From Paracoccus xiamenensis (GTDB lineage: Bacteria; Pseudomonadota; Alphaproteobacteria; Rhodobacterales; Rhodobacteraceae): a stretch of 64,000 nucleotides of DNA. The stretch spans positions 42,265-106,264 of the forward strand of contig NZ_JAAOHY010000010.1 in NCBI RefSeq assembly GCF_011308835.1. The letters are read 5' to 3'. Both the position numbers and the translations under genes were made by a program. This document shows positions 42,925 through 51,516 of the stretch, piece by piece. Numbering within the stretch: position 1 is the first letter of the stretch; each line of letters opens with the position of its first letter. The notes beneath the pieces are model-generated. The model was not told the DNA's origin and did not search any database. It saw nothing but the letters and a program-made list of their open reading frames with translations.

Positions 42925-45189
42925 ATGGCAGCATCCGGCCTGACAGCAATACGTGCCTCAAGGCTGGCCGACAGGCTGGCCCGTCTTGCCGCGCGCCGCC
43001 GTTGGCGGACGGTGGTGACGCTGGCCATCGTGTTGACGGCGCCGGTTCTGGCCACGCTTACCGTCATCGTGCTGGGCACGGTGGGGGTGACGGGCGGTTC
43101 TCGCGGGCTCAGCCTCGTGCTGGTGCTGGACTTCGTCTATTTGCTGCTGCTGCTGGGTCTGGTGCTGATCCGGCTGACGCAGATGATCGCATCGCGCAAG
43201 CGGGCGCGGGCGGGGTCGCGGCTGCATGCGCGGCTGGTCGGAATCTTCGCGCTGATCGCCATGGTGCCCACTGTGCTGGTGGCGCTGTTTGCCGGGGTGG
43301 TCATCAATATCGGCCTTGAAGGCTGGTTTTCCGATCGCGTGCGCGAAGTGGTAGGTAATGCCCAATCCGCCGCGGTGGCCTATCAGGACGAACATCGCGA
43401 GGACCTGACCGAGGATGCGACCGCCATCGCCGTCGTGCTGCGTCAGGCGGCCTCGGCCGATCCGCTGATCGATGATGGCGACCTGCGCCTGATCCTGACC
43501 GACCAGCAGTCGCGCATTCAGCGCGGCCTGCGCGAGGCCTACGTGATCGACGGCGCTGGCACCATCCACGCCCGCGGCGAGCGGTCGTATGATTTCTGGT
43601 ATGAGCGCCCCGAGACGACCCAGTTCGACGCCGCGCGCAGCGACGGGGTGATCCTGATCGAGGACTGGTCGCAGAACGAATTCCGCGCGCTGGTGGCGCT
43701 GCCGCCGCTTGCAGACCGCTTCCTGTATGTCGCCCGCGACGTTGATGGTCGGCTGCTGGGCCTGCTGGACGACACCCGCGAGACGATTGGCGAATATCAG
43801 CAGCTTGAACGCGACCGCGGCCGGGTTCTGCTGGAGTTCTCTCTGGTCTATCTCGGCTTCGCGCTGTTGCTGATCGCCGCCGCGATGTGGCTGGCGCTGT
43901 GGTTCGCCGAACGCCTGTCGCGCCCCATTGGGCGGCTGGCTGAGGCCTCGGAACGGGTTGGGCAGGGCGAGCTGGACCTGCAGATCCCCGAACCCGATAC
44001 CGGCGACGAGATCCAGACCTTGGGTCAAAGCTTCAACCGCATGATGCGGCAGCTGAAACAGCAGCGCGAGGAACTGGTCCAAAGCCATCAGGCCAGCGAC
44101 GAACAGCGCCGCCTGTTCGATTCCGTGCTTTCCAGCGTAACCGCCGGGGTCATCGGGCTGGATGCGGGCGGGGATGTGGATTTCCTCAACCGCTCGGCCG
44201 TGCGAATGCTGGGGGTGGATCCGGCACGCGCCCATGACCGCCCGCTGGCCGAGGCGGTGCCGGAGTTCGAGCCGCTGCTGGAACGGCTGGCCGGCTCTGT
44301 CGCAGAGGCGGTGCAGGACGAGATCCGGCTGGTCCGCGAAGGCCGGATGGAAAACCTGCTGGTGCGGCTGGCCGTGCGTCACGGTCGTGATGGCGGGCTG
44401 GAAGGTTATGTGGTGGCCTTTGACGACGTGACCGAACTGGTAAGCGCCCAACGCATGGCCGCCTGGGGCGATGTGGCCCGGCGCGTGGCGCATGAAATCA
44501 AGAACCCGTTGACGCCAATCCAGTTGTCGGCGGAGCGGCTGCGGCGCAAATTCGCCAAGGCCGTGCCCAATGCCGAGGAACGCGAATCCGTCGACAGCTA
44601 TGTCGATGTCATCATCCGCCAGACCAACGACCTGCGCCGGATCGTCGATGAATTTTCGCGCTTTGCCCGGATGCCCGAACCCGACCGGCGCGAAACCGAT
44701 ATTGCCAAGCTGCTGCGCGACACCGTGCTGCTGCAACAGGACGCCGTCCGGGCCGAGGTGATCGCGGACATCCCCGCCAGCCCGGTCAGGGTGGATTGCG
44801 ACGCCACGATGATGGCGCAGGTCTTCACCAACCTGATGAAAAACGCCGCCGAGGCCATCGACGAATGCCGCGACGCCCCCGCCGAGGGCTGGCAGCCCGA
44901 AATCCGCGTGGCCCTGACCGAAACCCCTGACGCGGTCACCATCACCATTGCCGATAACGGGCCGGGCCTGCCCGAGGACCGGACGCGGCTGTTTGAACCC
45001 TACGTAACGCTGAAGCCGGGGGGGACCGGCCTTGGTCTGCCGATCGTCAAGAAGATCGTGGAAGAACACGGGGGCAGCTTCGCGCTGACCGATGCCCCCG
45101 GCGGTGGTGCATTGGCCGAAATGCGGCTGCCGCGCGAAAGAAACCCAATACGTATTGCAAGAAAAAACAAAGAGCAGGACGTGACATGA
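42925..45189 (+). CDS. ntrY: Membrane sensor histidine kinase NtrY
   Basis: A 754-residue kinase linked to nitrogen and redox sensing. Membrane segments appear near residues 30-60, 70-90 and 105-130, a periplasmic sensor follows, then another membrane helix (~315-335), a HAMP linker (RLSRPIGRLAEASERVGQGEL), a PAS domain and the kinase core with H523 in AHEIKNPLTPIQLSAERL, NLMKNAAEAI and GTGLGLPIV. A small hairpin (CGACGCG with CGCGTCG) lies in the 84-base gap after ntrC. Its stop overlaps the ntrX start by four bases. Confidence 0.95.
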   Translation: MAASGLTAIRASRLADRLARLAARRRWRTVVTLAIVLTAPVLATLTVIVLGTVGVTGGSRGLSLVLVLDFVYLLLLLGLVLIRLTQMIASRKRARAGSRLHARLVGIFALIAMVPTVLVALFAGVVINIGLEGWFSDRVREVVGNAQSAAVAYQDEHREDLTEDATAIAVVLRQAASADPLIDDGDLRLILTDQQSRIQRGLREAYVIDGAGTIHARGERSYDFWYERPETTQFDAARSDGVILIEDWSQNEFRALVALPPLADRFLYVARDVDGRLLGLLDDTRETIGEYQQLERDRGRVLLEFSLVYLGFALLLIAAAMWLALWFAERLSRPIGRLAEASERVGQGELDLQIPEPDTGDEIQTLGQSFNRMMRQLKQQREELVQSHQASDEQRRLFDSVLSSVTAGVIGLDAGGDVDFLNRSAVRMLGVDPARAHDRPLAEAVPEFEPLLERLAGSVAEAVQDEIRLVREGRMENLLVRLAVRHGRDGGLEGYVVAFDDVTELVSAQRMAAWGDVARRVAHEIKNPLTPIQLSAERLRRKFAKAVPNAEERESVDSYVDVIIRQTNDLRRIVDEFSRFARMPEPDRRETDIAKLLRDTVLLQQDAVRAEVIADIPASPVRVDCDATMMAQVFTNLMKNAAEAIDECRDAPAEGWQPEIRVALTETPDAVTITIADNGPGLPEDRTRLFEPYVTLKPGGTGLGLPIVKKIVEEHGGSFALTDAPGGGALAEMRLPRERNPIRIARKNKEQDVT

Positions 45190-46571
45190 GCGACATTCTG
45201 ATCGTCGATGACGAACGGGACATCCGCGAACTTATCGCCGATATCCTTCAGGACGAGGGTTTTCAGACCCGCACGGCCGCCAATTCCGATGAAGCCATTG
45301 GCGCGCTGAACGATGCCGAACCCTCGCTGATGATCCTGGATATCTGGCTGAAGGACAGCCGGATGGACGGGATCGACATCCTCAAACAGGTCAAGCGCAA
45401 CAATCCCGATGTGCCGGTCATCATCATCTCGGGCCACGGCAACATCGAAATCGCCGTCGCTGCGATCAAGCAGGGCGCTTACGATTTCATCGAAAAGCCG
45501 TTCAATATCGACCAGTTGATGGTGGTGCTGAACCGGGCGATGGAAACCAACCGCCTGCGCCGCGAAAACGCGCAGCTGAAGCGGGGCGAGGTGAAGGCTG
45601 CGGAAATGCTGGGCGGCTCGGCCGCGTTCAAGCGGATGCGCGACCAGTTGGACAAGCTGTCGAAATCGAATGGCCGCGTCATGCTGACCGGAGAGCCGGG
45701 GGCCGGCAAGGAACTGGCCGCGCGCTATATCCACAGCCAAAGCCCGCGCGCGCATGCGCCTTTCATCATCGTGCCCTGCGCCACCATCGAGCCCGAACGG
45801 ATGGAAGAGGTCCTGTTCGGTCGCGAAAGCGCCGACCGGGGGATCGAGCCGGGGTTGCTGGAGCAGGCACATGGCGGCTCGATCTATTTCGACGAGGTGG
45901 CGGATATGCCCCTTGGCACCCAGCCGAAGATCCTGCGCGTGCTGACCGAACAGCAATTCGCCCGCGCGGGCGGCTCGGACAAGGTGCGGGTGGACCTGCG
46001 GGTGATATCGTCCACCAATCGCGACCTGCCGGCCGAAATCGCCGCCGGACGCTTCCGGCAGGAACTTTATGACCGGCTGAACGTGGTGCCGCTGGCGGTG
46101 CCTTCGCTGGCCGACCGGCGCGAGGATATTCCGATGCTTTCGGCCTATTTCATGGCGCAGGTGCACGAGGAGCAGGGCCTGCCCACCCGCGACCTGTCCG
46201 AGGAAAGCGCCGCCGCGCTGCAGGCGATGGACTGGCCCGGCAATATCCGCCAGCTGCGCAACGTGATCGAACGGGTGCTGATCCTGGCCGAGGATAACGG
46301 CCCGATCCGCCCCAGCGAATTGCAGGGGCAGGGCGCGCCGCAGGGCGAAGGCGCCGACACGCTGACGCTTGGTCCTCGTATCACCTCTTTGCCGCTGCGC
46401 GAGGCGCGAGAATTGTTCGAACGTGAATATCTGCTGAACCAGATCAATCGCTTCGGCGGCAATATCAGCCGCACCGCGCAATTCGTGGGGATGGAGCGCA
46501 GCGCGCTGCACCGCAAGCTGAAATCGCTGGGCGTGGTTGGCGGCCGCGCCATCGACGAAGAAGACGAATAA
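45186..46571 (+). CDS. ntrX: Nitrogen assimilation response regulator NtrX
   Basis: The partner of NtrY, 461 residues: receiver domain with D52 in MILDIWLKDSRMDG, an AAA+ domain (GEPGAGKEL as Walker A, GGSIYFDEVADMP as Walker B) and a C-terminal Fis-type DNA-binding helix (RTAQFVGMERSALHRKL). After LFGRESADRGIEPG the GAFTGA loop is missing, so sigma54 activation is unlikely. Walker A ends in Lys-Glu where Lys-Thr/Ser is usual. It closes the operon and is followed by a strong terminator. Confidence 0.95.
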   Translation: MSDILIVDDERDIRELIADILQDEGFQTRTAANSDEAIGALNDAEPSLMILDIWLKDSRMDGIDILKQVKRNNPDVPVIIISGHGNIEIAVAAIKQGAYDFIEKPFNIDQLMVVLNRAMETNRLRRENAQLKRGEVKAAEMLGGSAAFKRMRDQLDKLSKSNGRVMLTGEPGAGKELAARYIHSQSPRAHAPFIIVPCATIEPERMEEVLFGRESADRGIEPGLLEQAHGGSIYFDEVADMPLGTQPKILRVLTEQQFARAGGSDKVRVDLRVISSTNRDLPAEIAAGRFRQELYDRLNVVPLAVPSLADRREDIPMLSAYFMAQVHEEQGLPTRDLSEESAAALQAMDWPGNIRQLRNVIERVLILAEDNGPIRPSELQGQGAPQGEGADTLTLGPRITSLPLREARELFEREYLLNQINRFGGNISRTAQFVGMERSALHRKLKSLGVVGGRAIDEEDE

Positions 46572-46593
46572 GAAGACGGGAACGAATGGAAAA

Positions 46594-46630
46594 GGGGCGC
46601 GGTGTGAAAACCGCGCCCCCTTCCTTTTTT
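46594..46630 (+). terminator. Rho-independent terminator after ntrX
   Basis: GGGGCGCGGT and ACCGCGCCCC pair perfectly over a six-base loop and are followed by CTTCC and six T. It lies between ntrX and the convergent transglycosylase gene. Confidence 0.85.
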
Positions 46631-46673
46631 GGTGCCCAAACAGCTCGGGTTGCGGGGACGGCGCCCCGCAAGC

Positions 46674-47933
46674 TTAGCTGGCCGATTGCAACTGCTTCAG
46701 CAGCGTTTCATTGGCATAGCCGTCCGGGCTGACGCCGATCCGTTGCTGGAACGATTTGATCGCCGCCATGGTCTTTTCGCCGATGGCGCCGTCCGGCTCT
46801 CCCACGTCATAGCCCATGCGGTTCAGCAGGCGTTGGACTTCTTCCTTCTGGTTATGGGTCAGCGCGCCCGCTTCGCGCGGGAAGGCGCCGACGATGCCTG
46901 GACCGCCGCCGATGCGGTTGCCCAGCATCGCCACCCCAAGCGCATAGTTGTCCGAGGCGTTATAGGCCCGGATCGCCATGAAGTTCTTGGTCACCAGGAA
47001 GGCCGGCCCCTGCGCACCTGCAGGCGCGATGATCCCGCCAGCGGGCAGGCTGCGCCCGTTCACGGCGCGCACGCCCTGCGCAGCCCAAGTGGCGCCCGAT
47101 TTCACATTGCTGCGCCCGGTTTGGCCATAGTTGAAATTGCCCGGCAGACGCACTTCGACCACCGCAGGCAGACCCGGCACCCAGCCCGAACGCGCCAGAT
47201 AGGCCGCGGTCGAGGCCAGCGAGTCGGTCGGATCGTCCGACCAGATGTCGCGCCGGCCATCGCCGTTGAAATCGACCGCATAGGCCAGGTACGACGTCGG
47301 CATGAACTGGGTATGCCCCATCGCGCCGGCCCAACTGCCCAGCATATGCGCCGGATCGGTATCGCCGGCTTGCAGGATCTTCAGCGCCGCGATCAGCTGG
47401 CCCGCGAACATCTCGCCCCGACGCCCATCATAGGCCAGCGTCGCCAGCGATGGGATGATCTGCATCTTGCCGCGATTGCCGCCGAAGTTGGATTCCATCC
47501 CCCAGACGGCCATGACGATATTGCGATCGACGCCGTAGCGGCCCTCGATCTGGCTCAATACGCCGCGATATGTGCTTGCCAGCGCACGGCCCTTGGTGGT
47601 GCGGCTGTCGGATGCGGCGCTGTCCAGATATTCCCAGACCGGGCGCGAGAATTCGGCCTGTTTGCGGTCCAGCCGGATCACGTCGGGGTTATAACGCGCC
47701 AGCCGCATGGCGTTGTCATAGGTGGACGCGCTGATCCCTGCCGACAGGGCGCGTGGCCGGAAGGCCCGAACCCAGTTCTGCAGGCCTGCCTCGGATGCGG
47801 GCGAGGCCGCCGGGATCGGGGCCGGGGTGACCGATGACCCGGTCGAGACCGATCCGACGGGCGCGGCCGCGCAGCCCGCAAGGATCGCCAGCGCGGCGGC
47901 CGAAAGGGTAAGTCTGGTGTATCTGCTGCTCAT
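46674..47933 (-). CDS. Lytic murein transglycosylase (MltB-type, SLT_2) with peptidoglycan-binding domain
   Basis: A 419-residue lipoprotein (lipobox ILAGCAA) that should cleave glycan strands of the wall. The SLT_2 domain has the catalytic Glu in VWGMESNFGG, AGAMGHTQFMPTSY, then DFNGDGRRDIW and TAAYLARSGW, the MltB pattern. The last ~65 residues form a PG_binding_1 domain (VQRLLNRMGYDVGEPDGAIGEKTMAAIKSFQ). The ATG giving MSSRYTRL with AGGGAC before it was preferred to one 25 codons upstream because it starts the signal peptide. Confidence 0.93.
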   Translation of the reverse strand: MSSRYTRLTLSAAALAILAGCAAAPVGSVSTGSSVTPAPIPAASPASEAGLQNWVRAFRPRALSAGISASTYDNAMRLARYNPDVIRLDRKQAEFSRPVWEYLDSAASDSRTTKGRALASTYRGVLSQIEGRYGVDRNIVMAVWGMESNFGGNRGKMQIIPSLATLAYDGRRGEMFAGQLIAALKILQAGDTDPAHMLGSWAGAMGHTQFMPTSYLAYAVDFNGDGRRDIWSDDPTDSLASTAAYLARSGWVPGLPAVVEVRLPGNFNYGQTGRSNVKSGATWAAQGVRAVNGRSLPAGGIIAPAGAQGPAFLVTKNFMAIRAYNASDNYALGVAMLGNRIGGGPGIVGAFPREAGALTHNQKEEVQRLLNRMGYDVGEPDGAIGEKTMAAIKSFQQRIGVSPDGYANETLLKQLQSAS

Positions 47934-48037
47934 TTTGTCCCTGCCTTTTGGGTGATTTGCAGCAACGATAGCGCAGCCAGAGGCTGAGGAAAACGGGGTG
48001 ATTCGCACCCCCCGGCATCGGCGGAAATCCGCGCGGA

Positions 48038-48376
48038 TCAGTCCTCGTCTTCGTCGGCCAGGTTCTCGCCTTCGAAGAAGGGCTGCATCTGGGCCACGAT
48101 CACGGCGTTTTCTTCCAATGCGCGGGCCATCAGGGCGCGGTCCTCGTCGCCGATTTCCTGTCCGTCTGCCTCGCGTTCTTCCAGCGTGCCATAGCCGGTG
48201 ACATCCAGCGGCGCCATCTCGGCCTGTTTCAGGATCGCCACGGTTTCGCGCACGGCCTCGGCCTCGTCCTTGCCAGAGGCATAGATCAGCAGCCCGGCCC
48301 CGGTCGCATCCTTGGGCAGGCCGTCGCCCTCGGTCCGGCCGACCTGCACCAGCAGCGTATAGACTTGTTGCGCCAT
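48038..48376 (-). CDS. Small acidic conserved hypothetical protein
   Basis: A 112-residue protein of unknown function. The first half looks like an alpha/beta fold (QQVYTLLVQVGR, GAGLLIYASGKDEAEAVRETVAILKQAEMAPLDVTGYG), the second is strongly acidic and ends LADEDED. No motif for catalysis or membrane was seen. The start has AAGGGGG at a normal distance. The rest of the long open frame upstream is antisense to recO and ybaK and was left out. It is divergent from the YbaK-family gene. Confidence 0.72.
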   Translation of the reverse strand: MAQQVYTLLVQVGRTEGDGLPKDATGAGLLIYASGKDEAEAVRETVAILKQAEMAPLDVTGYGTLEEREADGQEIGDEDRALMARALEENAVIVAQMQPFFEGENLADEDED

Positions 48377-48416
48377 CCCGGCCCCCTTACACATTCTGTG
48401 GAAACGGGAGTGCGCG

Positions 48417-48884
48417 ATGAGCAAGAGTTTGGCAAGGGTCGAAGCAGCCCTGCGCGCGGCGGGTCTGGACGCCGATATCCGAGAGATGGGCGACACCCGC
48501 ACGGCAGTCGATGCGGCTGCGGCGGTCGGCTGCGAGGTCGACCAGATCGCGAAATCCATCATCTTTCGGGGCGAGGACAGCGGCCATGTCGTCCTGTTCC
48601 TGACCGCCGGCGGCAACCGCGTCGATGCGGACAAGGCCACAGCGCTTGCGGGCCAGCCGCTGGGCAAGGCCGACGCGGGTCTGATCCGCGCGGAAACCGG
48701 CTTTGCCATTGGCGGGGTGGCCCCGGTCGGCCACCTGACCCAGATCGCGGCCTTCATCGACCCGCGCCTGTTGCAGTTCGGCACCGTCTGGGCCGCCGGA
48801 GGCACACCGCGCCATGTCTTCGCCATCGCCCCGGACGATCTGGTCCGCGTCAGCGGCGCACAGGCGGCGGATTTCACGCGCTGA
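48417..48884 (+). CDS. YbaK/EbsC-family aminoacyl-tRNA deacylase
   Basis: A 155-residue free-standing editing domain of the YbaK/ProX family, which removes wrongly attached Cys or Ala from tRNA-Pro. It has AKSIIFRG with the key Lys, LTAGGNRVDADK, GFAIGGVAPVGH and the late VWAAGGTPRHVF pattern. It is closer to the ProX/YbaK-like general group than to a proven specific enzyme, so the misacylated tRNA is not assigned. Its stop overlaps the recO start (TGATG). Confidence 0.9.
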   Translation: MSKSLARVEAALRAAGLDADIREMGDTRTAVDAAAAVGCEVDQIAKSIIFRGEDSGHVVLFLTAGGNRVDADKATALAGQPLGKADAGLIRAETGFAIGGVAPVGHLTQIAAFIDPRLLQFGTVWAAGGTPRHVFAIAPDDLVRVSGAQAADFTR

Positions 48885-49597
48885 TGGATTGGCGGGGCGA
48901 GGGCACGGTGATCTCGCGCCGCCCGCATGGTGAACATGCGGTAATCCTCGATATTCTTTCGGCCGAGGCGGGGCGGGTGTCGGGCATGGTGCCGGGCGGG
49001 GCAAGCCGCAAAAGGGCGGCGATGCTGCAACCGGGCAATCGCGTCGCGGCGACATGGCGCGCGCGGCTGGAGGATCAGCTTGGCACCTTCACGGTGGAAC
49101 CCGAACGCGCCCGCCCCGGTCTTCTGGCCAGTGCTGCCGCCCTTGACGGGATGAATGCGACCGCCGCGCTGCTGCGCTTTGCGCTGCCTGAACGCGACCC
49201 TCATCCGCGGCTGTCGCAGGCTTCGGAAGCGCTGTGGGACGCCATGGATGCAGGCGCCGACTGGGCCGGCGATTACGTCCGGTGGGAGCTGTTGTTGCTG
49301 GACGAAATGGGCTTTGGTCTGGACCTGTCCAGTTGCGCGGTGACCGGCGCGCGGCAGGGGCTGGCCTATGTCAGCCCGAGTTCGGGCCGGGCGGTGACGG
49401 CGGAAGGGGCGGGGGAGTATGCGCCGCGCCTGCTGCGCCTTCCGCCGATGCTGGGGGGGACGCCCAGCAATGACGATCTGGCCAATGCACTGGCGCTGAC
49501 CGGGCATTTTCTGGATGCTTGGCTGGCGCGCGGGCATGTCGGAAAACCATTGCCCGCCGCGCGCGAAAGGCTTGTCGCCCGCCTTAATCGGCGGTGA
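48884..49597 (+). CDS. recO: DNA repair protein RecO
   Basis: RecO works with RecF and RecR to load RecA on gapped DNA. The 237-residue protein has the N-terminal OB fold opening WRGEGTVISRRPHGEHAVILDIL, a typical middle LYRYVRWELLLLDEMGFGLDL-like helix (YVRWELLLLDEMGFGLDLSSCAVTG overlaps it) and a C-terminal LDAWLARGHVGKPLPAARERL. The usual four-Cys zinc site is reduced to one Cys, as in other alphaproteobacterial RecO. It is coupled to ybaK and overlaps the end of a convergent META-domain gene by 14 bases. Confidence 0.93.
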   Translation: MDWRGEGTVISRRPHGEHAVILDILSAEAGRVSGMVPGGASRKRAAMLQPGNRVAATWRARLEDQLGTFTVEPERARPGLLASAAALDGMNATAALLRFALPERDPHPRLSQASEALWDAMDAGADWAGDYVRWELLLLDEMGFGLDLSSCAVTGARQGLAYVSPSSGRAVTAEGAGEYAPRLLRLPPMLGGTPSNDDLANALALTGHFLDAWLARGHVGKPLPAARERLVARLNRR

Positions 49598-49955
49598 AGC
49601 GCAGGCTGTGACCCGGCCCTGTCAGGACCAAAGTGTCACCGCTGCGTTCCGCCGCCGTCACCTGTCCGAGTGCTGCGTGGAACGCCCCCTCGCCGCCTTC
49701 GGTAATGCAGGCGCGCCGGGTCATGGCGATGGCAGACAAATCGACCGCCGGCCAAGCCGCGCGGTTTTGCCCGTGATAGGCGTTGCAAGGCCCCTGACCA
49801 GAGATCTGGTCGCCCGCAATCACCAGCGTCGCGCTGCCGGGAATGGCGGCGCCGTCAATATCGGCAAGCGTATAGCTGCCATCGAAACCCGGCGCCTGCT
49901 GCGCACATCCCGCCATCAGCATCACCCCCAGAACTGCCGCGCTAAAAGACTTCAT
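49584..49955 (-). CDS. META-domain (HslJ-like) lipoprotein, second of a pair
   Basis: A 123-residue predicted lipoprotein with lipobox LMAGCAQ. It consists of one META domain: DGSYTLADIDG, ISGQGPCNAYHGQ and the late LVLTGPGHSLRF, the order seen in HslJ. Function in the envelope is unknown; HslJ is linked to novobiocin resistance in E. coli. The ATG chosen has GAGAGG nine bases before it; an in-frame GTG two codons earlier is too close to that site. It overlaps the previous META gene by 14 bases. Confidence 0.85.
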   Translation of the reverse strand: MKSFSAAVLGVMLMAGCAQQAPGFDGSYTLADIDGAAIPGSATLVIAGDQISGQGPCNAYHGQNRAAWPAVDLSAIAMTRRACITEGGEGAFHAALGQVTAAERSGDTLVLTGPGHSLRFTAD

Positions 49956-50412
49956 CGCCACGTGCCTCTCGTTGTTCGAAGATCATTTCTACGCCGGGGC
50001 CGGTCAGGATCAGCCGCGACCTGTCGCGGCGTATCGCCTCGGCCCGGGCAAGGTGGCCAAGATAGCGGGCCTCGGCCTGACTGCGCAGCGGATCGGCGCA
50101 GGCCATCAGGGTTGCATTCAGCCCCTGTGCTGAAAAGCCCGGCGGCGTTGCGGCCTGCGCGCCCGAATAGACATTGCAGGGCCCCACGCCCGTCAGCCGA
50201 TCACCGTCGATCCGCAGCGAGGCATCGGCGCCCCACGGCAGCCCGTCCATCTCGACCAGAATCCAGTCGATGCCGTTGATCCGCTGCGTCTCGGGCAGTT
50301 CGGGGGGGCCGCAGGCCGTCAGGAATGCCAGCGGGATCAGGCCCAGCCACCATCTTGCCGGCGGCTTTACCACTTTGGCCGCGGCTTTTCTGCAATATGT
50401 CCCGGTGGTCAT
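49942..50412 (-). CDS. META-domain (HslJ-like) lipoprotein, first of a pair
   Basis: A 156-residue protein with a basic N-terminus, a hydrophobic stretch WWLGLIPLAFLTACGPPE ending in a lipobox, and one META domain (INGIDWILVEMDG, LTGVGPCNVYSG, LILTGPGVEMIF). Start: an ATG 29 codons upstream is also open, but the shorter form gives a sensible signal peptide. Its end overlaps the next META gene by 14 bases, so the two are co-translated and probably arose by duplication. Confidence 0.82.
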   Translation of the reverse strand: MTTGTYCRKAAAKVVKPPARWWLGLIPLAFLTACGPPELPETQRINGIDWILVEMDGLPWGADASLRIDGDRLTGVGPCNVYSGAQAATPPGFSAQGLNATLMACADPLRSQAEARYLGHLARAEAIRRDRSRLILTGPGVEMIFEQREARGDEVF

Positions 50413-50488
50413 CTGGCGCGGTCCTGTTCCGATTTTCGCGCAGCATAGGCCAGCCTTTTGCGCAGCGTAAAGGCAGCCGGCAAAATGA

Positions 50489-50518
50489 AACCCCCGCAAG
50501 CCGGGGCCCGCGGGGGTT
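50489..50518 (-). terminator. Probable terminator of rpsU
   Basis: AACCCCCGC and GCGGGGGTT form a nine-pair stem; on the minus strand it is followed by TTTCATTTTG, a broken T-run. It lies 51 bases after the rpsU stop. Confidence 0.65.
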
Positions 50519-50568
50519 TTGAACCTAATCCGGTTCGCTTTGTCTAACAGAGCGCTGTCGCGCGACCG

Positions 50569-50775
50569 TCAGAGCGCGCCTTCGCGCTGTGCCTTTTTAC
50601 GGGCCAGCTTACGGGCGCGGCGTACGGCCTCGGCCTTTTCACGGGCCTTCTTGACGGACGGCTTCTCGAAATGTTGCTGAAGCTTCATTTCACGGAACAC
50701 GCCCTCGCGCTGAAGTTTCTTCTTCAGTGCGCGCATCGCCTGTTCGACGTTATTGTCGCGAACGTTCACCTGCAT
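50569..50775 (-). CDS. rpsU: 30S ribosomal protein S21
   Basis: A 68-residue basic protein of the small ribosomal subunit, involved in initiation near the anti-Shine-Dalgarno region. The family sequence is plain: [21 protein letters not shown] at the N-terminus, [14 protein letters not shown] in the middle and a Lys/Arg/Ala-rich end. The gene is on its own, divergent from coq9. A short inverted repeat sits directly before the start codon. Confidence 0.97.
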   Translation of the reverse strand: MQVNVRDNNVEQAMRALKKKLQREGVFREMKLQQHFEKPSVKKAREKAEAVRRARKLARKKAQREGAL

Positions 50776-50789
50776 GTGGTTGTCACCAC
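50776..50789 (-). promoter_or_regulatory. Hairpin directly before the rpsU start codon
   Basis: On the minus strand GTGGT-GACA-ACCAC folds into a five-pair hairpin immediately before the ATG and takes in part of the AAGGTGG ribosome site. It could limit translation of S21. Confidence 0.4.
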
Positions 50790-50872
50790 CTTCCTAGGTT
50801 AGAGTTGATCGAAATTGCAGGAAGCCGCCGTATAGCGGCCAATTGCCCATTTGTCCAGTCCGGAGGCGGAAG

Positions 50873-51514
50873 ATGACAGATACACGCGACAGGCTGGCCG
50901 AGGCCGCCATCCCCCATATCCCCTTCGACGGGATGAACATGGCGTCCTTGCGCGCCGGCGCCCGCGATCTGGACCTGTCTGCGGATGTGGCCACCGCGTT
51001 TTTCCCAGGCGGCGGGGCCGATCTGGCGGCCTGGATCCACAGGCGTGGCGACGACGATCTGGCGCAGTGGCTGGCCGATACTGCACCCGAGGGCCGATTC
51101 CGCGACCGCGTCGCCGCCGCCATTTGGCAGCGGCTGGCATTCGCCGATCCCGAAATGGTCCGCGCCGCCTCGGCGGTGCTGGCGCTGCCGCAGAACCAGC
51201 CGCTGGCGGCAAAGCTGATGTGGGGGACCGCCGATGTGATCTGGTCGGGCTTGGGCGACAGCTCGCGCGATGTGAACTGGTATTCGAAACGCGCCACGCT
51301 GTCGGCCGTCTATGCGGCAAGCGTGCTTTACTGGCTGGGCGATCAATCCGAGGGGCGGCAGGACACGCGCGCCTTCATCGACCGTCGCATCGACGGGGTG
51401 ATGCAGTTCGAAAAACTGAAAGCTTCGGCCCGCAAGATACCGGGCGTTGCCATGCTGACCGATCTGGCACTGGGCTGGGTGCAGGCACCAAAGACCGCAG
51501 AGACAAAGGAATAA
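50873..51514 (+). CDS. COQ9-family ubiquinone biosynthesis protein
   Basis: A 213-residue protein with the TetR-like fold of COQ9, which binds lipid intermediates and helps the COQ7 hydroxylation step in ubiquinone synthesis. Family signs are AAIPHIPFDGMNMASLRAGARDL, the conserved MWGTADVIWSGLGDSSRDVNWYSKR and YWLGDQSEG. The start has GGAGGCGG at a normal distance. A quinone oxidoreductase gene begins two bases after its stop, so the two are probably one operon with a shared quinone theme. Confidence 0.93.
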   Translation: MTDTRDRLAEAAIPHIPFDGMNMASLRAGARDLDLSADVATAFFPGGGADLAAWIHRRGDDDLAQWLADTAPEGRFRDRVAAAIWQRLAFADPEMVRAASAVLALPQNQPLAAKLMWGTADVIWSGLGDSSRDVNWYSKRATLSAVYAASVLYWLGDQSEGRQDTRAFIDRRIDGVMQFEKLKASARKIPGVAMLTDLALGWVQAPKTAETKE

Positions 51515-51516
51515 CC

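Noticed and set aside
42958..45069. A 703-codon open frame antisense to ntrY
   Set aside because: Shadow frame in high-GC DNA; ntrY has all kinase motifs and operon context.
48377..49537. A long upstream extension of the small acidic protein gene
   Set aside because: It runs antisense through ybaK and recO; a good ribosome site marks the short start instead.
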